From Candidatus Atribacteria bacterium (GTDB lineage Bacteria; Atribacterota; Phoenicimicrobiia; Phoenicimicrobiales; Phoenicimicrobiaceae), in the NCBI GenBank assembly GCA_003513845.1, contig DOTB01000063.1, forward strand, positions 1 through 37,486: a stretch of DNA of 37,486 nt, in the 5' to 3' direction. Numbering within the stretch: position 1 is the first letter of the stretch; each line of letters starts with the position of its first letter. Of the stretch, positions 6,923 through 15,572 are shown piece after piece. The notes under the pieces were generated by a model. That model had not been told where the DNA came from. It saw only the letters and a program-made list of their open reading frames with translations, and searched no databases. A program made the translations under genes and the position numbers.

Positions 6923-8188
6923 TTGGATTCAGAGAAATTTATTATTACTGGAGGAAAAAGGTTAGAGGGCAGTATTGAAATAGCTGGTGCAAAAAATTCT
7001 GCCTTATCTATTATGGCTGCTACTTTATTAACTAAAGAAGTATGCATTTTGAGAAATGTTCCTCGTCTTACTGATGTTGATACTATGGCTGAGGTAATAA
7101 GGACACTGGGCGTTAAGGTGGAGTGGAAGGGAGATAATAACACGCTTTATATTGATTCTGATAATTTCAATAATTATGAAGCACCTTATGACCTGGTAAA
7201 GAAGATGAGGGCTTCTTTTTTAGTTATGGGGCCACTTTTGGCTCGTTTAAAGAAAGCGAAAATATCTTTACCGGGTGGCTGTTCTATCGGTGCTCGTCCA
7301 GTTGATTTTCATATAAAAGGTTTCGAAGCTTTGGGTGCTAAGGTTGAGGTGGAAAAAGGTTATATCGAAGCAGAGGTTAATAAATTGAAGGGTGATGATA
7401 TATATTTGGATTTCCCTAGTCTGGGTGCAACTGAGAATATAATGATGGCTGCCTCCCTGGCTGAAGGGATTACCAAAATAGAAAATGCTGCTAAGGACCC
7501 TGAAGTAGTAGAATTGGGAAATTGTTTAATAAAGATGGGAGCGAAAATAGAGGGTTTAGGAACCGACTTGATTACTATAAAAGGGGTAAAAAAATTAAAT
7601 GGAGTTGATTACGATATAATTTCTGACCGAATAGAAGCAGGCACCTATATGATAGCAGCAGCTATAACAAGAGGAGATGTCTTAATAAAAAAAATTGACC
7701 CTTTATTACTAAAGCCCGTAATAGTAAAATTAGAAGAAGCTGGAGTAAAAATCAAATTAAATAAGAATTCAATCAGGGTAATAGGACCAAATAGGGTTAA
7801 TGCTGTGGATATTAAAACTTTACCCTTCCCTGGATTTCCCACGGATATGCAGCCTCAGTTTATGGCTTTGGCTTGTGTAGCAAGGGGAACCAGTGTTATT
7901 ACTGAAACTGTATTTGAGAATAGGTTTGCTCACACCGGTGATATGATAAGAATGGGAGCAGATATTAAAGTTGAAGGGCACAGTGCTATTGTTAAAGGTG
8001 TAAAAAAATTGAGTGCTGCTCCAGTAATGGCCTCGGATTTAAGAGGAGGAGCGGCACTGGTGTTAGCTGGTTTAGTAGCAGAAGGAACTACTGAATTGAG
8101 CAGAATCTATCATTTAGATAGAGGATATATAGATTTAGAAGGTAAGCTAACTTCTTTAGGAGCGAATATTTGCCGAGTTAAAGAATAA
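6923..8188 (+). CDS. murA: UDP-N-acetylglucosamine 1-carboxyvinyltransferase
   Basis: MurA transfers enolpyruvate from PEP to UDP-GlcNAc, the first committed step of peptidoglycan synthesis, in the cytoplasm. The 421-residue protein has the substrate-binding KNSAL segment (24-28) and the mobile loop with catalytic C120 in GGCSIGARP. Because Cys rather than Asp is present, the enzyme should be fosfomycin-sensitive by family rule. Length and motifs are normal along the whole chain. The start is TTG at 6923, five bases after a strong AGGAGGAG site. It is followed by mreB, a wall/shape grouping also seen in Bacillota (murA ... mbl). Confidence 0.96.
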   Translation: MDSEKFIITGGKRLEGSIEIAGAKNSALSIMAATLLTKEVCILRNVPRLTDVDTMAEVIRTLGVKVEWKGDNNTLYIDSDNFNNYEAPYDLVKKMRASFLVMGPLLARLKKAKISLPGGCSIGARPVDFHIKGFEALGAKVEVEKGYIEAEVNKLKGDDIYLDFPSLGATENIMMAASLAEGITKIENAAKDPEVVELGNCLIKMGAKIEGLGTDLITIKGVKKLNGVDYDIISDRIEAGTYMIAAAITRGDVLIKKIDPLLLKPVIVKLEEAGVKIKLNKNSIRVIGPNRVNAVDIKTLPFPGFPTDMQPQFMALACVARGTSVITETVFENRFAHTGDMIRMGADIKVEGHSAIVKGVKKLSAAPVMASDLRGGAALVLAGLVAEGTTELSRIYHLDRGYIDLEGKLTSLGANICRVKE

Positions 8189-8190
8189 TA

Positions 8191-8325
8191 TAGTCGTTAG
8201 TATTTAGTGAATAATATTTAGTTTATATTAAATAAAAGCAAAAAATTGTGTAACTGTAAATTAAATAACTAATAAGTTTTAAAAAGGATTTTAACTAACG
8301 TCTAACGACTATTCAATAACAACTA
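8191..8325. repeat. Heptad repeats in facing orientation between murA and mreB
   Basis: The spacer opens with TAGTCGT, TAGTATT, TAGTGAA and related units (8191-8230). It closes with the reverse-strand forms TAACTAA, CGACTAT and CAACTAA (about 8290-8325). The middle is AT-rich with no recognised signal. The mreB ribosome site GGGAGGAG follows at 8331-8338. Confidence 0.75.
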
Positions 8326-8347
8326 AAAAAGGGAGGAGAAAAATAAT

Positions 8348-9364
8348 ATGCTAGGGATGGATAGAAGCCTGGGTATAGATTTAGGGACTGTAAGTGTCAT
8401 AATTTATATGAAGGGAAAAGGAATTGTGCTTCAGGAACCTTCAGTAGTATCTATTTTCCAAGATAGTGGAAAGGTAATGGCAGTGGGTGAAGAGGCGAAG
8501 AGCATGATCGGTAAAACACCTGGGAATATAGTTGCTATTCAACCTATGAAGAGCGGAGTAATTGCTGATTATGAAATAACAGAAAAGATGTTAAGTTATT
8601 TCATAAGGAAAGTATGTGGTAATAGTAAGGTATTTCGACCACAGGTGGTAATCTGTGTACCTTCTGGAGGAACCGAAGTAGAGAAAAGAGCGGCATTAGA
8701 AGCTGCTATGCAAGCTGGGGCAAGAAAAGCCTATTTAATCGAGGAACCAATGGCTGCGGCTATTGGAGTAGGTTTGGATATAAGTGAACCTTATGGTAAT
8801 ATGATTATTGATATTGGAGGAGGGACAGCAGATATAGCTGTTATTTCTCTTGGTGGGATTGTAGTTAGTGAATCATTGAGAGTGGCTAGTAATGATTTTG
8901 ATGAAGAAATTATTAAATATATTAAAAATAAATATAATTTAATGATTGGTGAAAAGACTGCGGAAACTCTAAAAATTGAAATTGGTACAGCAGTGGAATT
9001 AGAAGAAGAATTATTCACCGAAATCAGAGGAAGAGATTTGATATCTGGTTTACCTAAAAGTATTTCTGTCGGTTCTAATGAAGTATTAAAGGCTATTTCT
9101 CCTTCGTTGAAAATGATAATAGAGGGGGTTACAGCAGTTTTGGAAAAAACTCCTCCCGAATTGGCAGCTGATATTGTTGATAAAGGGATTATCATTACAG
9201 GAGGAGGGGCTCTATTAAGAAATTTTGATCGATTGTTAACTGAGGTAACCGGGATACCTACTTATTTAGCAGAAGACCCAATTTCATCTGTAGCAGTAGG
9301 AGCAGGAAAAGTTTTAGACAACATACATATACTAAAGAGCGGGTTAGTAAGGACATATAAATAA
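8348..9364 (+). CDS. mreB: MreB/Mbl rod-shape actin homologue
   Basis: MreB filaments under the inner membrane guide lateral wall synthesis. The 338-residue product has the actin-fold ATP motifs: phosphate-1 GIDLGT (9-14), the connect region EEPMAAAIG (132-140), phosphate-2 DIGGGTADIAV (155-165) and the adenosine motif TGGGALL near residue 283. The usual GTANT after phosphate-1 reads GTVSV here, a variant closer to Mbl/MreBH-type paralogues. No mreC, mreD or rodA is adjacent, so this may be an Mbl-like extra copy. The ATG at 8348 is nine bases behind a GGGAGGAG site. Confidence 0.94.
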   Translation: MLGMDRSLGIDLGTVSVIIYMKGKGIVLQEPSVVSIFQDSGKVMAVGEEAKSMIGKTPGNIVAIQPMKSGVIADYEITEKMLSYFIRKVCGNSKVFRPQVVICVPSGGTEVEKRAALEAAMQAGARKAYLIEEPMAAAIGVGLDISEPYGNMIIDIGGGTADIAVISLGGIVVSESLRVASNDFDEEIIKYIKNKYNLMIGEKTAETLKIEIGTAVELEEELFTEIRGRDLISGLPKSISVGSNEVLKAISPSLKMIIEGVTAVLEKTPPELAADIVDKGIIITGGGALLRNFDRLLTEVTGIPTYLAEDPISSVAVGAGKVLDNIHILKSGLVRTYK

Positions 9365-9600
9365 AGAGTCGATAGTGAATAGCTGTTAGTTAGTATTTAG
9401 TTAATAAGTTTACCAGTTACCCGGTTGGCCAGTTAATATAGTATATAGTCGTTAGTATTACTATCTTATAGCGTATAGGCGAGGGTGATAAGTGCAAGAA
9501 AAATACAAATTTCTTTGCGAGATACGAGACAGGAATTTAGTTTTGAGCTTTCATTTTTCGTTATATACTAAAATACCAAGCAACTAACTAAATTAATATA
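9365..9600. repeat. Heptad repeat array downstream of mreB
   Basis: This is the first half of a 473-bp gene-free region. It contains TAGTGAA/TAGCTGT units, then AGTTACC/CGGTTGG units, ATATAGT pairs, CGTTAGT, GCGTATA/GGCGAGG, and at the end GAGATACGAGA-type and CATTTTTCGTT-type patches. The 7-bp register is kept over most of 9366-9500. No gene is visible; short open frames across it are chance readings of repeat. Confidence 0.8.
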
Positions 9601-9602
9601 TT

Positions 9603-9716
9603 TATGATTGTGACCCAAAAAAGTAGACACAGTAGTAAGGTAGGGGCATGATGCATCGTGCCCACAGGAGAAATTAGGTAATAATATTAAGAGGGCACAA
9701 TTCATTGTGCCCCTAC
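9603..9716. repeat. MITE-like dispersed element with GTAGGGGCA ends
   Basis: A 77-bp core (9640-9716) is bounded by the inverted 9-mers GTAGGGGCA and TGCCCCTAC. Inside each end is a palindrome: 9644-9663 (one wobble position) and 9693-9712 (9-bp arms around two bases). A partial second copy with the same left flank (TATGATT ... ACCCAAAAA) and the same palindrome lies at 18122-18188. No transposase is present. It is probably a non-autonomous or REP-like element. Confidence 0.75.
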
Positions 9717-9837
9717 AACTTATAATTATGACTAAAATTATAATTTACTATGAAATTATCTGCGTGGTATCCTATATATAATCTGTTGAAAATATTTTGG
9801 CTTTTTAGGAAATAACCATTTATTAAAGAAGGTAAAA

Positions 9838-11571
9838 ATGAAGATAAAGTTAAATATTATATTGTTTATAAAATTTATTTTTATTTTTTTAACTTTATTT
9901 AGCCTGAGTGTGAACACAACCTTTTCAAATGATTTGTTTATGCCCATTTCAGAAATAAAACCAGGTATGAAGGGGATAGGTAGGACAGTTTTTCATGGAA
10001 CAAAAATAGAGAATTTTCAGGTTGATATTATAGATATAATCAAAGGGGAAGAAGGAATTGATAATTTTATTCTGGCATATTTAAGCGGAGAGAATATTGA
10101 GGCAGGTGGTGGGATATCTGAAGGGATGAGTGGTAGTCCGGTCTATATAGATGGCAGATTAGTTGGAGCTGTTTCTTATGCTTGGGAAATGAGTGAACAT
10201 AACCTATGCCTTTTAACTCCAATTCAAGAAATGTTAAAAATATTTGATTTTCAAGCTAAAGGTGAACAGTCTTTATTTCGAGAATATCAATTTAGCAAGT
10301 CGATATATCCAGCAAGTTCCTCAGTTATGGTAAGTGGCCTTAAAGATAGGTCTTTTAACCTCCTAAGTAATTCATTAAAAAAGTATAACTTAAAACCTAT
10401 TCAAGGGCCTTATGGTTTAAAGAAGATAGATCTTCAGGAAGTAGGGGAGGTTCCTTCCCAAAGAGTTGAAGCTGGTTCAGCAATAGGAATACAGCTGAGC
10501 CGAGGTGATGTCAATATTACTTCTATTGGAACAGTGACTTATCGAGAGGGAAATAAAATATTGGCCCTGGGGCACCCTTTTTTAAAGAAAGGAGAGGTTT
10601 CCTTTCTTCTTTCTTTAGTATATATTTATCATAGTTTACCTAATATAATTATGCCTTTTAAGATAGGTACCCCTTTGAATTTGGTCGGAAAAGTAACCCA
10701 GGATAGAGAAGCTGGGATATTGGGGGAAATTAATTCATTTCCACGAATAATTCCCCTTATGATAAATGTAGATAATTTGAATTTAAAATCATCTTTTCAA
10801 ATGGAGGTTCAATTGATAGATGATCGTGATTTATTAGAACCCTTGGTATCAGCTATAACGGTCCAAGCAATAGATAATGCCTTAAATAGAATCGGTGAAG
10901 GTACTGGGGAGGTAGCAATAGAATTGAAGGGCATCAAAGAGGGGCAATATCTTAACAGGAAGAATATGTTTTACAGTTCAAATGATATAGCTGTTCAAGT
11001 CATTTCTGAAATACCCGAAATCATAGATTTGATTAATAATAATTATTTTGAAGCAGTGAATCTGAGCCAGATAAATATTGATATTAAAATAGAAGATGAA
11101 AAGAAAATTGGTAGGATAGAAGAGGTGATATTAGAAGAATCATCTCTCAAGCCAGGAGATTATCTAAACGCACGAGTTAGAATTAGACCTTTTCGACAGG
11201 ATTTAATTGAGAAGACTTTGACTATTAAGCTACCTTCTGATATACCTTTGGGGGAGGCTTTATTATTAGTAAGTGGTGGAGGAGATTCAGGCAATCAACA
11301 AGAAAAGCAAATTAGTGCTAATAATAAAAAGATTTATAAAAGTTTAGACGAAATTTTTGAAGATATTACTGATAGACCGAGGGGAAATCAAATTATAGGA
11401 GAAGTAATAATTTATTCTGATAAATTAATTTCCGAAGAAAAAATTCAGGAAGTAATCGGTGAGAATGACTCAAAGAAGAAAGCAGAATTAGAGGATTTAT
11501 TAATTTCCAAGATCGAAACCGATATGGTTATAGAAGGATACCGGGAGATTCCTTTTACTGTTGAAAAATAA
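9838..11571 (+). CDS. Secreted SpoIVB peptidase (S55) family protein with rearranged halves
   Basis: The N-terminus (about 1-30) is a hydrophobic signal peptide or anchor. A segment with the S55 nucleophile motif GMSGSP (S98 in 96-101) and LVGAVSYAW follows. The half carrying the histidine motif ILALGHPF (H246) comes later. In Bacillus SpoIVB the histidine half precedes the serine half, so the order here is swapped; similar proteins occur in non-sporulating bacteria. Residues about 375-577 look like a beta-rich domain that I do not recognise. No PDZ domain is evident. SpoIVB is a sporulation signalling protease, but no spoIVF partner is in view, so an envelope protease or scaffold role is as likely. 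The ATG at 9838 follows an AAGAAGG site. Confidence 0.8.
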   Translation: MKIKLNIILFIKFIFIFLTLFSLSVNTTFSNDLFMPISEIKPGMKGIGRTVFHGTKIENFQVDIIDIIKGEEGIDNFILAYLSGENIEAGGGISEGMSGSPVYIDGRLVGAVSYAWEMSEHNLCLLTPIQEMLKIFDFQAKGEQSLFREYQFSKSIYPASSSVMVSGLKDRSFNLLSNSLKKYNLKPIQGPYGLKKIDLQEVGEVPSQRVEAGSAIGIQLSRGDVNITSIGTVTYREGNKILALGHPFLKKGEVSFLLSLVYIYHSLPNIIMPFKIGTPLNLVGKVTQDREAGILGEINSFPRIIPLMINVDNLNLKSSFQMEVQLIDDRDLLEPLVSAITVQAIDNALNRIGEGTGEVAIELKGIKEGQYLNRKNMFYSSNDIAVQVISEIPEIIDLINNNYFEAVNLSQINIDIKIEDEKKIGRIEEVILEESSLKPGDYLNARVRIRPFRQDLIEKTLTIKLPSDIPLGEALLLVSGGGDSGNQQEKQISANNKKIYKSLDEIFEDITDRPRGNQIIGEVIIYSDKLISEEKIQEVIGENDSKKKAELEDLLISKIETDMVIEGYREIPFTVEK

Positions 11572-11675
11572 TTTAGTCACTAGCGAATAATAGTAAAGAG
11601 CCGTTAATGTATCTTGCGTTTGCGCTGTGCTATACTATATATTAACGACTATTTACTAATGACTAAATAATAAAT
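11572..11675. repeat. Heptad repeat array between the S55 gene and ispD
   Basis: Units begin directly after the stop codon (TTTAGTC, ACTAGCG), pass through ATGTATC/TTGCGTT and end with reverse-oriented CTATTTA, CTAATGA and CTAAATA units. The 7-bp register holds through most of the spacer. The ispD ribosome site lies just beyond. Confidence 0.75.
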
Positions 11676-11688
11676 TGGATGAAAGAAT

Positions 11689-12384
11689 ATGAAAGTTGTA
11701 GCTTTAATCGCGGCTGCTGGGTTGGGCAAAAGAATGAATGCTAAAATAAGTAAGCCATTTATCCCTATTTTTGGCAAACCGATAATAGCCTATACCTTGG
11801 AAAAGTTTGAACAATGTAAGCTTATTGAGAAAATCTATCTTATAGTTAATCGTAAAGAGAAAGATTTATATTTAAAAAATATAATTTTAAGATATAATTT
11901 TACCAAAGTCCAGGGATTAATTGAGGGTGGTAAAACAAGACAGGATTCGGTTTATAATGGTCTTAAAGCTCTGGATGCTGATACAGATATTGTTGTAATT
12001 CATGATGGTGCTCGACCTCTTATAGAGAAAACACTTATTCAGGATTCAATCAAAACAGCGCAAAAATATGGTGCAGCTATATTAGCAATTCCAATTAAGG
12101 ATACTATTAAAAAAAGCCAAAAATATATGTTTATAAATGGAACTCTTGATCGAGAACAAATTTGGAGAGCCCAGACTCCTCAATCTTTTAAATATGATAT
12201 AATATTGTCTGCCTATAAAAAAGCTTATCAAGATAAATTTTGGGCTACTGATGATGCGGCGATAGTAGAAAGATATGGTCACAAAGTAAAAATGATAATT
12301 GGTTCGGAAGAAAATATTAAAATTACTACTCCTTTTGATATAATTATTGCTGAAAACTTTTTAAAAAGGAAATTTTTGTTTTAA
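11689..12384 (+). CDS. ispD: 2-C-methyl-D-erythritol 4-phosphate cytidylyltransferase
   Basis: IspD couples MEP to CTP, step three of the MEP isoprenoid pathway. The 231 residues begin with the nucleotide-binding motif AAAGLGKRM (residues 8-16) and the conserved lysine of SKPF. HDGARPL (near residue 104) and TPQSF (near 164) are further family motifs. Length is typical. It heads an ispD-ispE-ispF run, separated by 73 and 114 bp. The start is ATG at 11689 with a weak GGATGAAAG-type site. Confidence 0.95.
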   Translation: MKVVALIAAAGLGKRMNAKISKPFIPIFGKPIIAYTLEKFEQCKLIEKIYLIVNRKEKDLYLKNIILRYNFTKVQGLIEGGKTRQDSVYNGLKALDADTDIVVIHDGARPLIEKTLIQDSIKTAQKYGAAILAIPIKDTIKKSQKYMFINGTLDREQIWRAQTPQSFKYDIILSAYKKAYQDKFWATDDAAIVERYGHKVKMIIGSEENIKITTPFDIIIAENFLKRKFLF

Positions 12385-12457
12385 TAAGAAGGATTAGGTT
12401 GAGATAAAAATAAAAGAGACTTAAAAGAAAAAAATTCCCTTTAATTGGATTAAAAAT

Positions 12458-13315
12458 ATGAATGCAATTGTAATAAACAGTTATTCTAAAATAAATTTAA
12501 TCTTAAATATATTAAACAGGCGTGAGGATGGATATCATGAAATTGAGACTATAATGCAATCAGTTAATCTGGCCGATAAGATAACAATTACTGAAAAAGA
12601 AGATAGGATTGGAATAGAATGCAATAATCCTCAAGTTCCAGTTAATAATAAAAGTTTAGCATATCGGTCAGCAGAGAAGATCCTCAAGAAGTATAAAATA
12701 GAAAGAGGAGTTAAAATAAAAATTGATAAAAATATCCCTATTGCTGGTGGAATGGCAGGAGGTTCAGCGAATTCTGCTGCGATTTTGACAGGAATAAATA
12801 AAATATTTAATTTAAATCTCAGCAACGAAGATTTGCGGGAAATGGGGGAAGAATTAGGAATGGATGTTCCTTTTTGCTTACGAAATGGAACAGCTCTAGC
12901 TCTTCATAGAGGGGAAAAGATATTGCATCTTCCTCCTATTACTCCTCCTTTATGGATTATTGTAATAAATCCTGGTTTTGAGATATCTACTCAATGGGCT
13001 TACAATAATATCAATTTAAGGAAGACTAAAAATGGAAGAAATAATATGGAGGCTATGTTAATCGCTTTAAAAAGGGGAATCCCCGGAGAGATTGCGAAAA
13101 ATTTATTTAACTCTTTCGAAGAGTTAATTATAAAAAAATATCCTGAGGTTGGAAGGATTAAGGATAGATTACTAAATGTAGGGGCATTAGGTGCTCTTAT
13201 GTCTGGTAGTGGACCTACGGTGTTTGGAATTATGCAGAATAAAGAAGAAGCTTTAAAGGTTTATGAAAGATTAAAACAAGAATATAAATTAATCTGGTTA
13301 GTTCACACTTTCTAG
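12458..13315 (+). CDS. ispE: 4-diphosphocytidyl-2-C-methyl-D-erythritol kinase
   Basis: IspE phosphorylates CDP-ME with ATP (GHMP kinase family). The 285-residue protein has the N-terminal SKINLILNI/REDGYHEI segments, the GHMP ATP motif PIAGGMAGGSANSA (near residue 95) and the C-terminal MSGSGPTVFG motif (near 248). All are intact. Its TAG stop codon is also the first three bases of a TAGTCGT repeat unit, so the array begins exactly at the end of the gene. It sits between ispD and ispF as expected for a pathway cluster. Confidence 0.95.
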   Translation: MNAIVINSYSKINLILNILNRREDGYHEIETIMQSVNLADKITITEKEDRIGIECNNPQVPVNNKSLAYRSAEKILKKYKIERGVKIKIDKNIPIAGGMAGGSANSAAILTGINKIFNLNLSNEDLREMGEELGMDVPFCLRNGTALALHRGEKILHLPPITPPLWIIVINPGFEISTQWAYNNINLRKTKNGRNNMEAMLIALKRGIPGEIAKNLFNSFEELIIKKYPEVGRIKDRLLNVGALGALMSGSGPTVFGIMQNKEEALKVYERLKQEYKLIWLVHTF

Positions 13316-13424
13316 TCGTTAGTGTATAGTGAATAGTCGTTAACATTTCGTATCTTGTATCTTGTGAATCATATTTCGTAAACAAGATAGGGGTCAGAAG
13401 CCAGAATTCAGTATTCAGAGGGAA
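13313..13424. repeat. Pure heptad array filling the ispE-ispF spacer
   Basis: Sixteen consecutive 7-bp units run without a gap or phase change from the ispE stop codon to the ispF ribosome site. The first is TAGTCGT, whose TAG is the stop. The families follow in order: TAG-type, then TCGTATC/TTGTATC type, then CAAGATA, then GAATTCA/GTATTCA type. The last unit, GAGGGAA, serves as the probable ribosome site. Only five more bases precede the ispF ATG. This is the clearest copy of the composite element; a similar order occurs on the other strand at 18204-18298. Confidence 0.92.
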
Positions 13425-13429
13425 TAGTT

Positions 13430-13909
13430 ATGCGAGTAGGTTTTGGATATGATGTGCACCCTTTTATTATGGGAAGGAAATTAATTTTGGGAGGCGAAAT
13501 TATTCCTTATTCAAAGGGATTAAGTGGTCATTCAGATGCTGATGTTATAATTCACTCCCTGATAGATGCTTTGTTGGGAGCAGCTGGAGAAGGAGATATT
13601 GGCCAGCATTTTCCGGATGATGACGAACAGTATAAAAATATTTCCAGTTTAAAATTATTGAAAAAAACGGATGAACTTTTAAAAACAAAAAGATTACTGA
13701 TAAACAATATTGATATTTCTATAATACTGGAGGAACCTCGGCTTTCACCTTATATTTTGCAGATGAGAAAAAATATTTCGAAAGTTTTAAACCTGTCTGT
13801 TGAAAAGATAAATATTAAAGCTACTACCAGTGAAAAGATGGGCTTTGTGGGAAGAAAAGAGGGTATCGTTTCTTATTGCGTGGTCAGTATAAATAATTAC
13901 TCAGAGTAA
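13430..13909 (+). CDS. ispF: 2-C-methyl-D-erythritol 2,4-cyclodiphosphate synthase
   Basis: IspF makes ME-cyclodiphosphate and releases CMP. The 159-residue protein has the zinc ligands D8, H10 (FGYDVHPF) and H42, and the motifs GHSDADV (33-39) and LLGAAGEGDIGQHFPD. The C-terminal part carries the conserved KATTSEKMGFVGR segment. It is of standard length and complete. It is the last gene of the isp cluster. Its ribosome site appears to lie in the final unit of the upstream heptad array. Confidence 0.96.
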   Translation: MRVGFGYDVHPFIMGRKLILGGEIIPYSKGLSGHSDADVIIHSLIDALLGAAGEGDIGQHFPDDDEQYKNISSLKLLKKTDELLKTKRLLINNIDISIILEEPRLSPYILQMRKNISKVLNLSVEKINIKATTSEKMGFVGRKEGIVSYCVVSINNYSE

Positions 13910-13912
13910 AGA

Positions 13913-14040
13913 CGTATCTCGTCTCTCGTGAATCGTATCTCGTGCAAAGAATATGAAAATTATGAGTAGGAATTCAGAAGCTGGAATATTAGATAGCGGA
14001 TAGCGTATAACATTTAAGGCATAGGATATTAGTTATTTGG
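13913..14040. repeat. Heptad repeat array downstream of ispF
   Basis: CGTATCT, CGTCTCT, CGTGAAT and CGTATCT run in register from 13913. ATGAGTA, GGAATTC and AGAAGCT follow, then TAGATAG, CGGATAG and CGTATAA units. The remaining bases to 14180 are AT-rich, with looser heptad-like text (GTTATTT, GGTTTAC). No convincing promoter was found before the DUF1844 gene. Confidence 0.82.
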
Positions 14041-14203
14041 TTTACTGTTTATTTTAATTTGCTAGTTAAATGGTTTGATATTAATTTATTAAACATCTAA
14101 ATTATATACACAATACGATATATAAAAAGAGTTTTAAGCTTTTAATTCTTGATATAAGTAACATTACCCATTTATTTACTGTAGAAGGAGGAGATTAATA
14201 ATC

Positions 14204-14602
14204 GTGGAAAAGAAAAAAGACGAAATGAAAAACAATAAAACAATAAAAGATGAAAGAATAAGAAAAGATATTAAGGAAGAGGAAAAAGAAGAGGCAAAAG
14301 AAAAAGCTAAAGAGGAAGAAAAACAAGAAGAACCTCTTCTTAAAGAACTTGATTTGACTACTCTTTTCGTCTGGTTTATAAGTATGTTAAGTGGAAAGGC
14401 CTGGGAATATCTGGGGCTTATAATGAATCCAGAGACAAAAAAGCTGAATAAGGATTTGAAGAAAGCCAAAATTGCCATCGATACTATCGCCTTTTTATTT
14501 GATCAAATAAAAGATGCTCTAAACAAAGAAGATTTTAATAGAATAGAAAGTTTATTGGCAAATTTGAGAATGAATTATGTGGAGAAATTGAAAGAATCAT
14601 AA
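14204..14602 (+). CDS. DUF1844 family protein
   Basis: This is a 132-residue protein. Residues 1-45 are almost entirely Lys/Glu and probably form a charged coil. The rest matches the DUF1844 family: a short hydrophobic segment with LFVWFISMLSGKAWEYLG (about 50-67), the NPETKK motif, and the C-terminal ESLLANLRMNYVEKL segment. The family's function is not known to me. The GTG start at 14204 is preceded by a strong AAGGAGGAG site. It stands 34 bp before the TPR lipoprotein gene, with which it probably forms a unit. Confidence 0.8.
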   Translation: MEKKKDEMKNNKTIKDERIRKDIKEEEKEEAKEKAKEEEKQEEPLLKELDLTTLFVWFISMLSGKAWEYLGLIMNPETKKLNKDLKKAKIAIDTIAFLFDQIKDALNKEDFNRIESLLANLRMNYVEKLKES

Positions 14603-14636
14603 TATAAAAGAAAGTAGGGAAGAAGGTGTAAGTATA

Positions 14637-15572
14637 ATGGAAAAATTTTATCGCAAAACTGTTCTAAATCTGTTAATTTTTTTGATAATGTTAATTTTGG
14701 GTTGTGAAACAATCTATACTCAGGACGCCCAAACTTATTATAAGAATGGATATATATATTTTACTCAGGGAAACTACGAGAAGGCAGAACAGAACTATAA
14801 AAATGCTGTTGAATTAGATCCTAATTTTGAAGATGCTCATTACTGGTTAGGGAAAGTATATAAACAAACCGGAGATTATAGTCGCGCAGTAGAACAATGG
14901 AAAAAGGTTTTAAAAATTAATCCCAAAAATCCTTATGCTTTTAGCTACTTAATAGGCAGTTTTCAAAGCACTTCTCGAGTTAAATCAGATAAAGCAAGTG
15001 ATTACTTAAACGAAGGAATTAAAATAATTGGAAATCCAGAGGAATATCTTATAAAGCAAGATGCGCCATCTGTAGATCTTTTGCTTAGTGCTACTCCTTA
15101 TTTTAAGAAAGCAATAAGTTTAGAGCCAAATTTATTAGAAGCTTATTTTTGGCTGGGAGAAATTTATTGGGTTTTAGGAGATAAGAGTACCTCTCAGTTT
15201 CGTTCATTAGCTATAGAAAATTATGAAAAAGCTATTGGCATAGAAGAAGCTACCAATTCCGTGTCTTTCAACCATCCCTCAGCATACTGGCGTTCCTATA
15301 TACAATTAAGTAAAATATATAATTCTTTAAAATGGGTGGACAAAGAAGAACAATTATGGCTAAGATTAGAAAAGGCAAGAGCACTCCCTTATCAACAAGC
15401 TTTGGATAAAAAAGGATATTTTGGTTTTGGATATCCTTCTCGAATAGATGTTAGGTTTACAGAAGGGGATAAGATAGAGAATTGGATTTATACAGAAAAA
15501 AATATTACTTTTGTGGTAATTAATGGAGAAGTACAGGGTGAGAAAGAGAAAGAGGAGGAACAGCAATTTTAA
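14637..15572 (+). CDS. TPR-repeat lipoprotein
   Basis: The N-terminus has a hydrophobic signal with lipobox LILGC, so C23 should be lipidated. At least two clear tetratricopeptide repeats follow (about 31-64 and 65-98; motifs [18 protein letters not shown] and [18 protein letters not shown]), then degenerate ones to about residue 260. The acidic tail ends with [11 protein letters not shown] role in envelope assembly or protein-protein contact is typical but not specific. The stop codon overlaps the likely translation start of nadD, so the two are coupled. The start is ATG at 14637 behind a GAAGAAGGTG site. Confidence 0.82.
   Translation: MEKFYRKTVLNLLIFLIMLILGCETIYTQDAQTYYKNGYIYFTQGNYEKAEQNYKNAVELDPNFEDAHYWLGKVYKQTGDYSRAVEQWKKVLKINPKNPYAFSYLIGSFQSTSRVKSDKASDYLNEGIKIIGNPEEYLIKQDAPSVDLLLSATPYFKKAISLEPNLLEAYFWLGEIYWVLGDKSTSQFRSLAIENYEKAIGIEEATNSVSFNHPSAYWRSYIQLSKIYNSLKWVDKEEQLWLRLEKARALPYQQALDKKGYFGFGYPSRIDVRFTEGDKIENWIYTEKNITFVVINGEVQGEKEKEEEQQF

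Noticed and set aside
9756..9947. Minus-strand 63-codon frame opposite the start of the S55 gene
   Set aside because: Shadow of the signal-peptide region and AT-rich leader; no ribosome site or recognisable motif.
14176..14478. Minus-strand 100-codon Ser/Phe-rich frame
   Set aside because: Antisense reading of the Lys/Glu-rich DUF1844 N-terminus; composition is an artefact.
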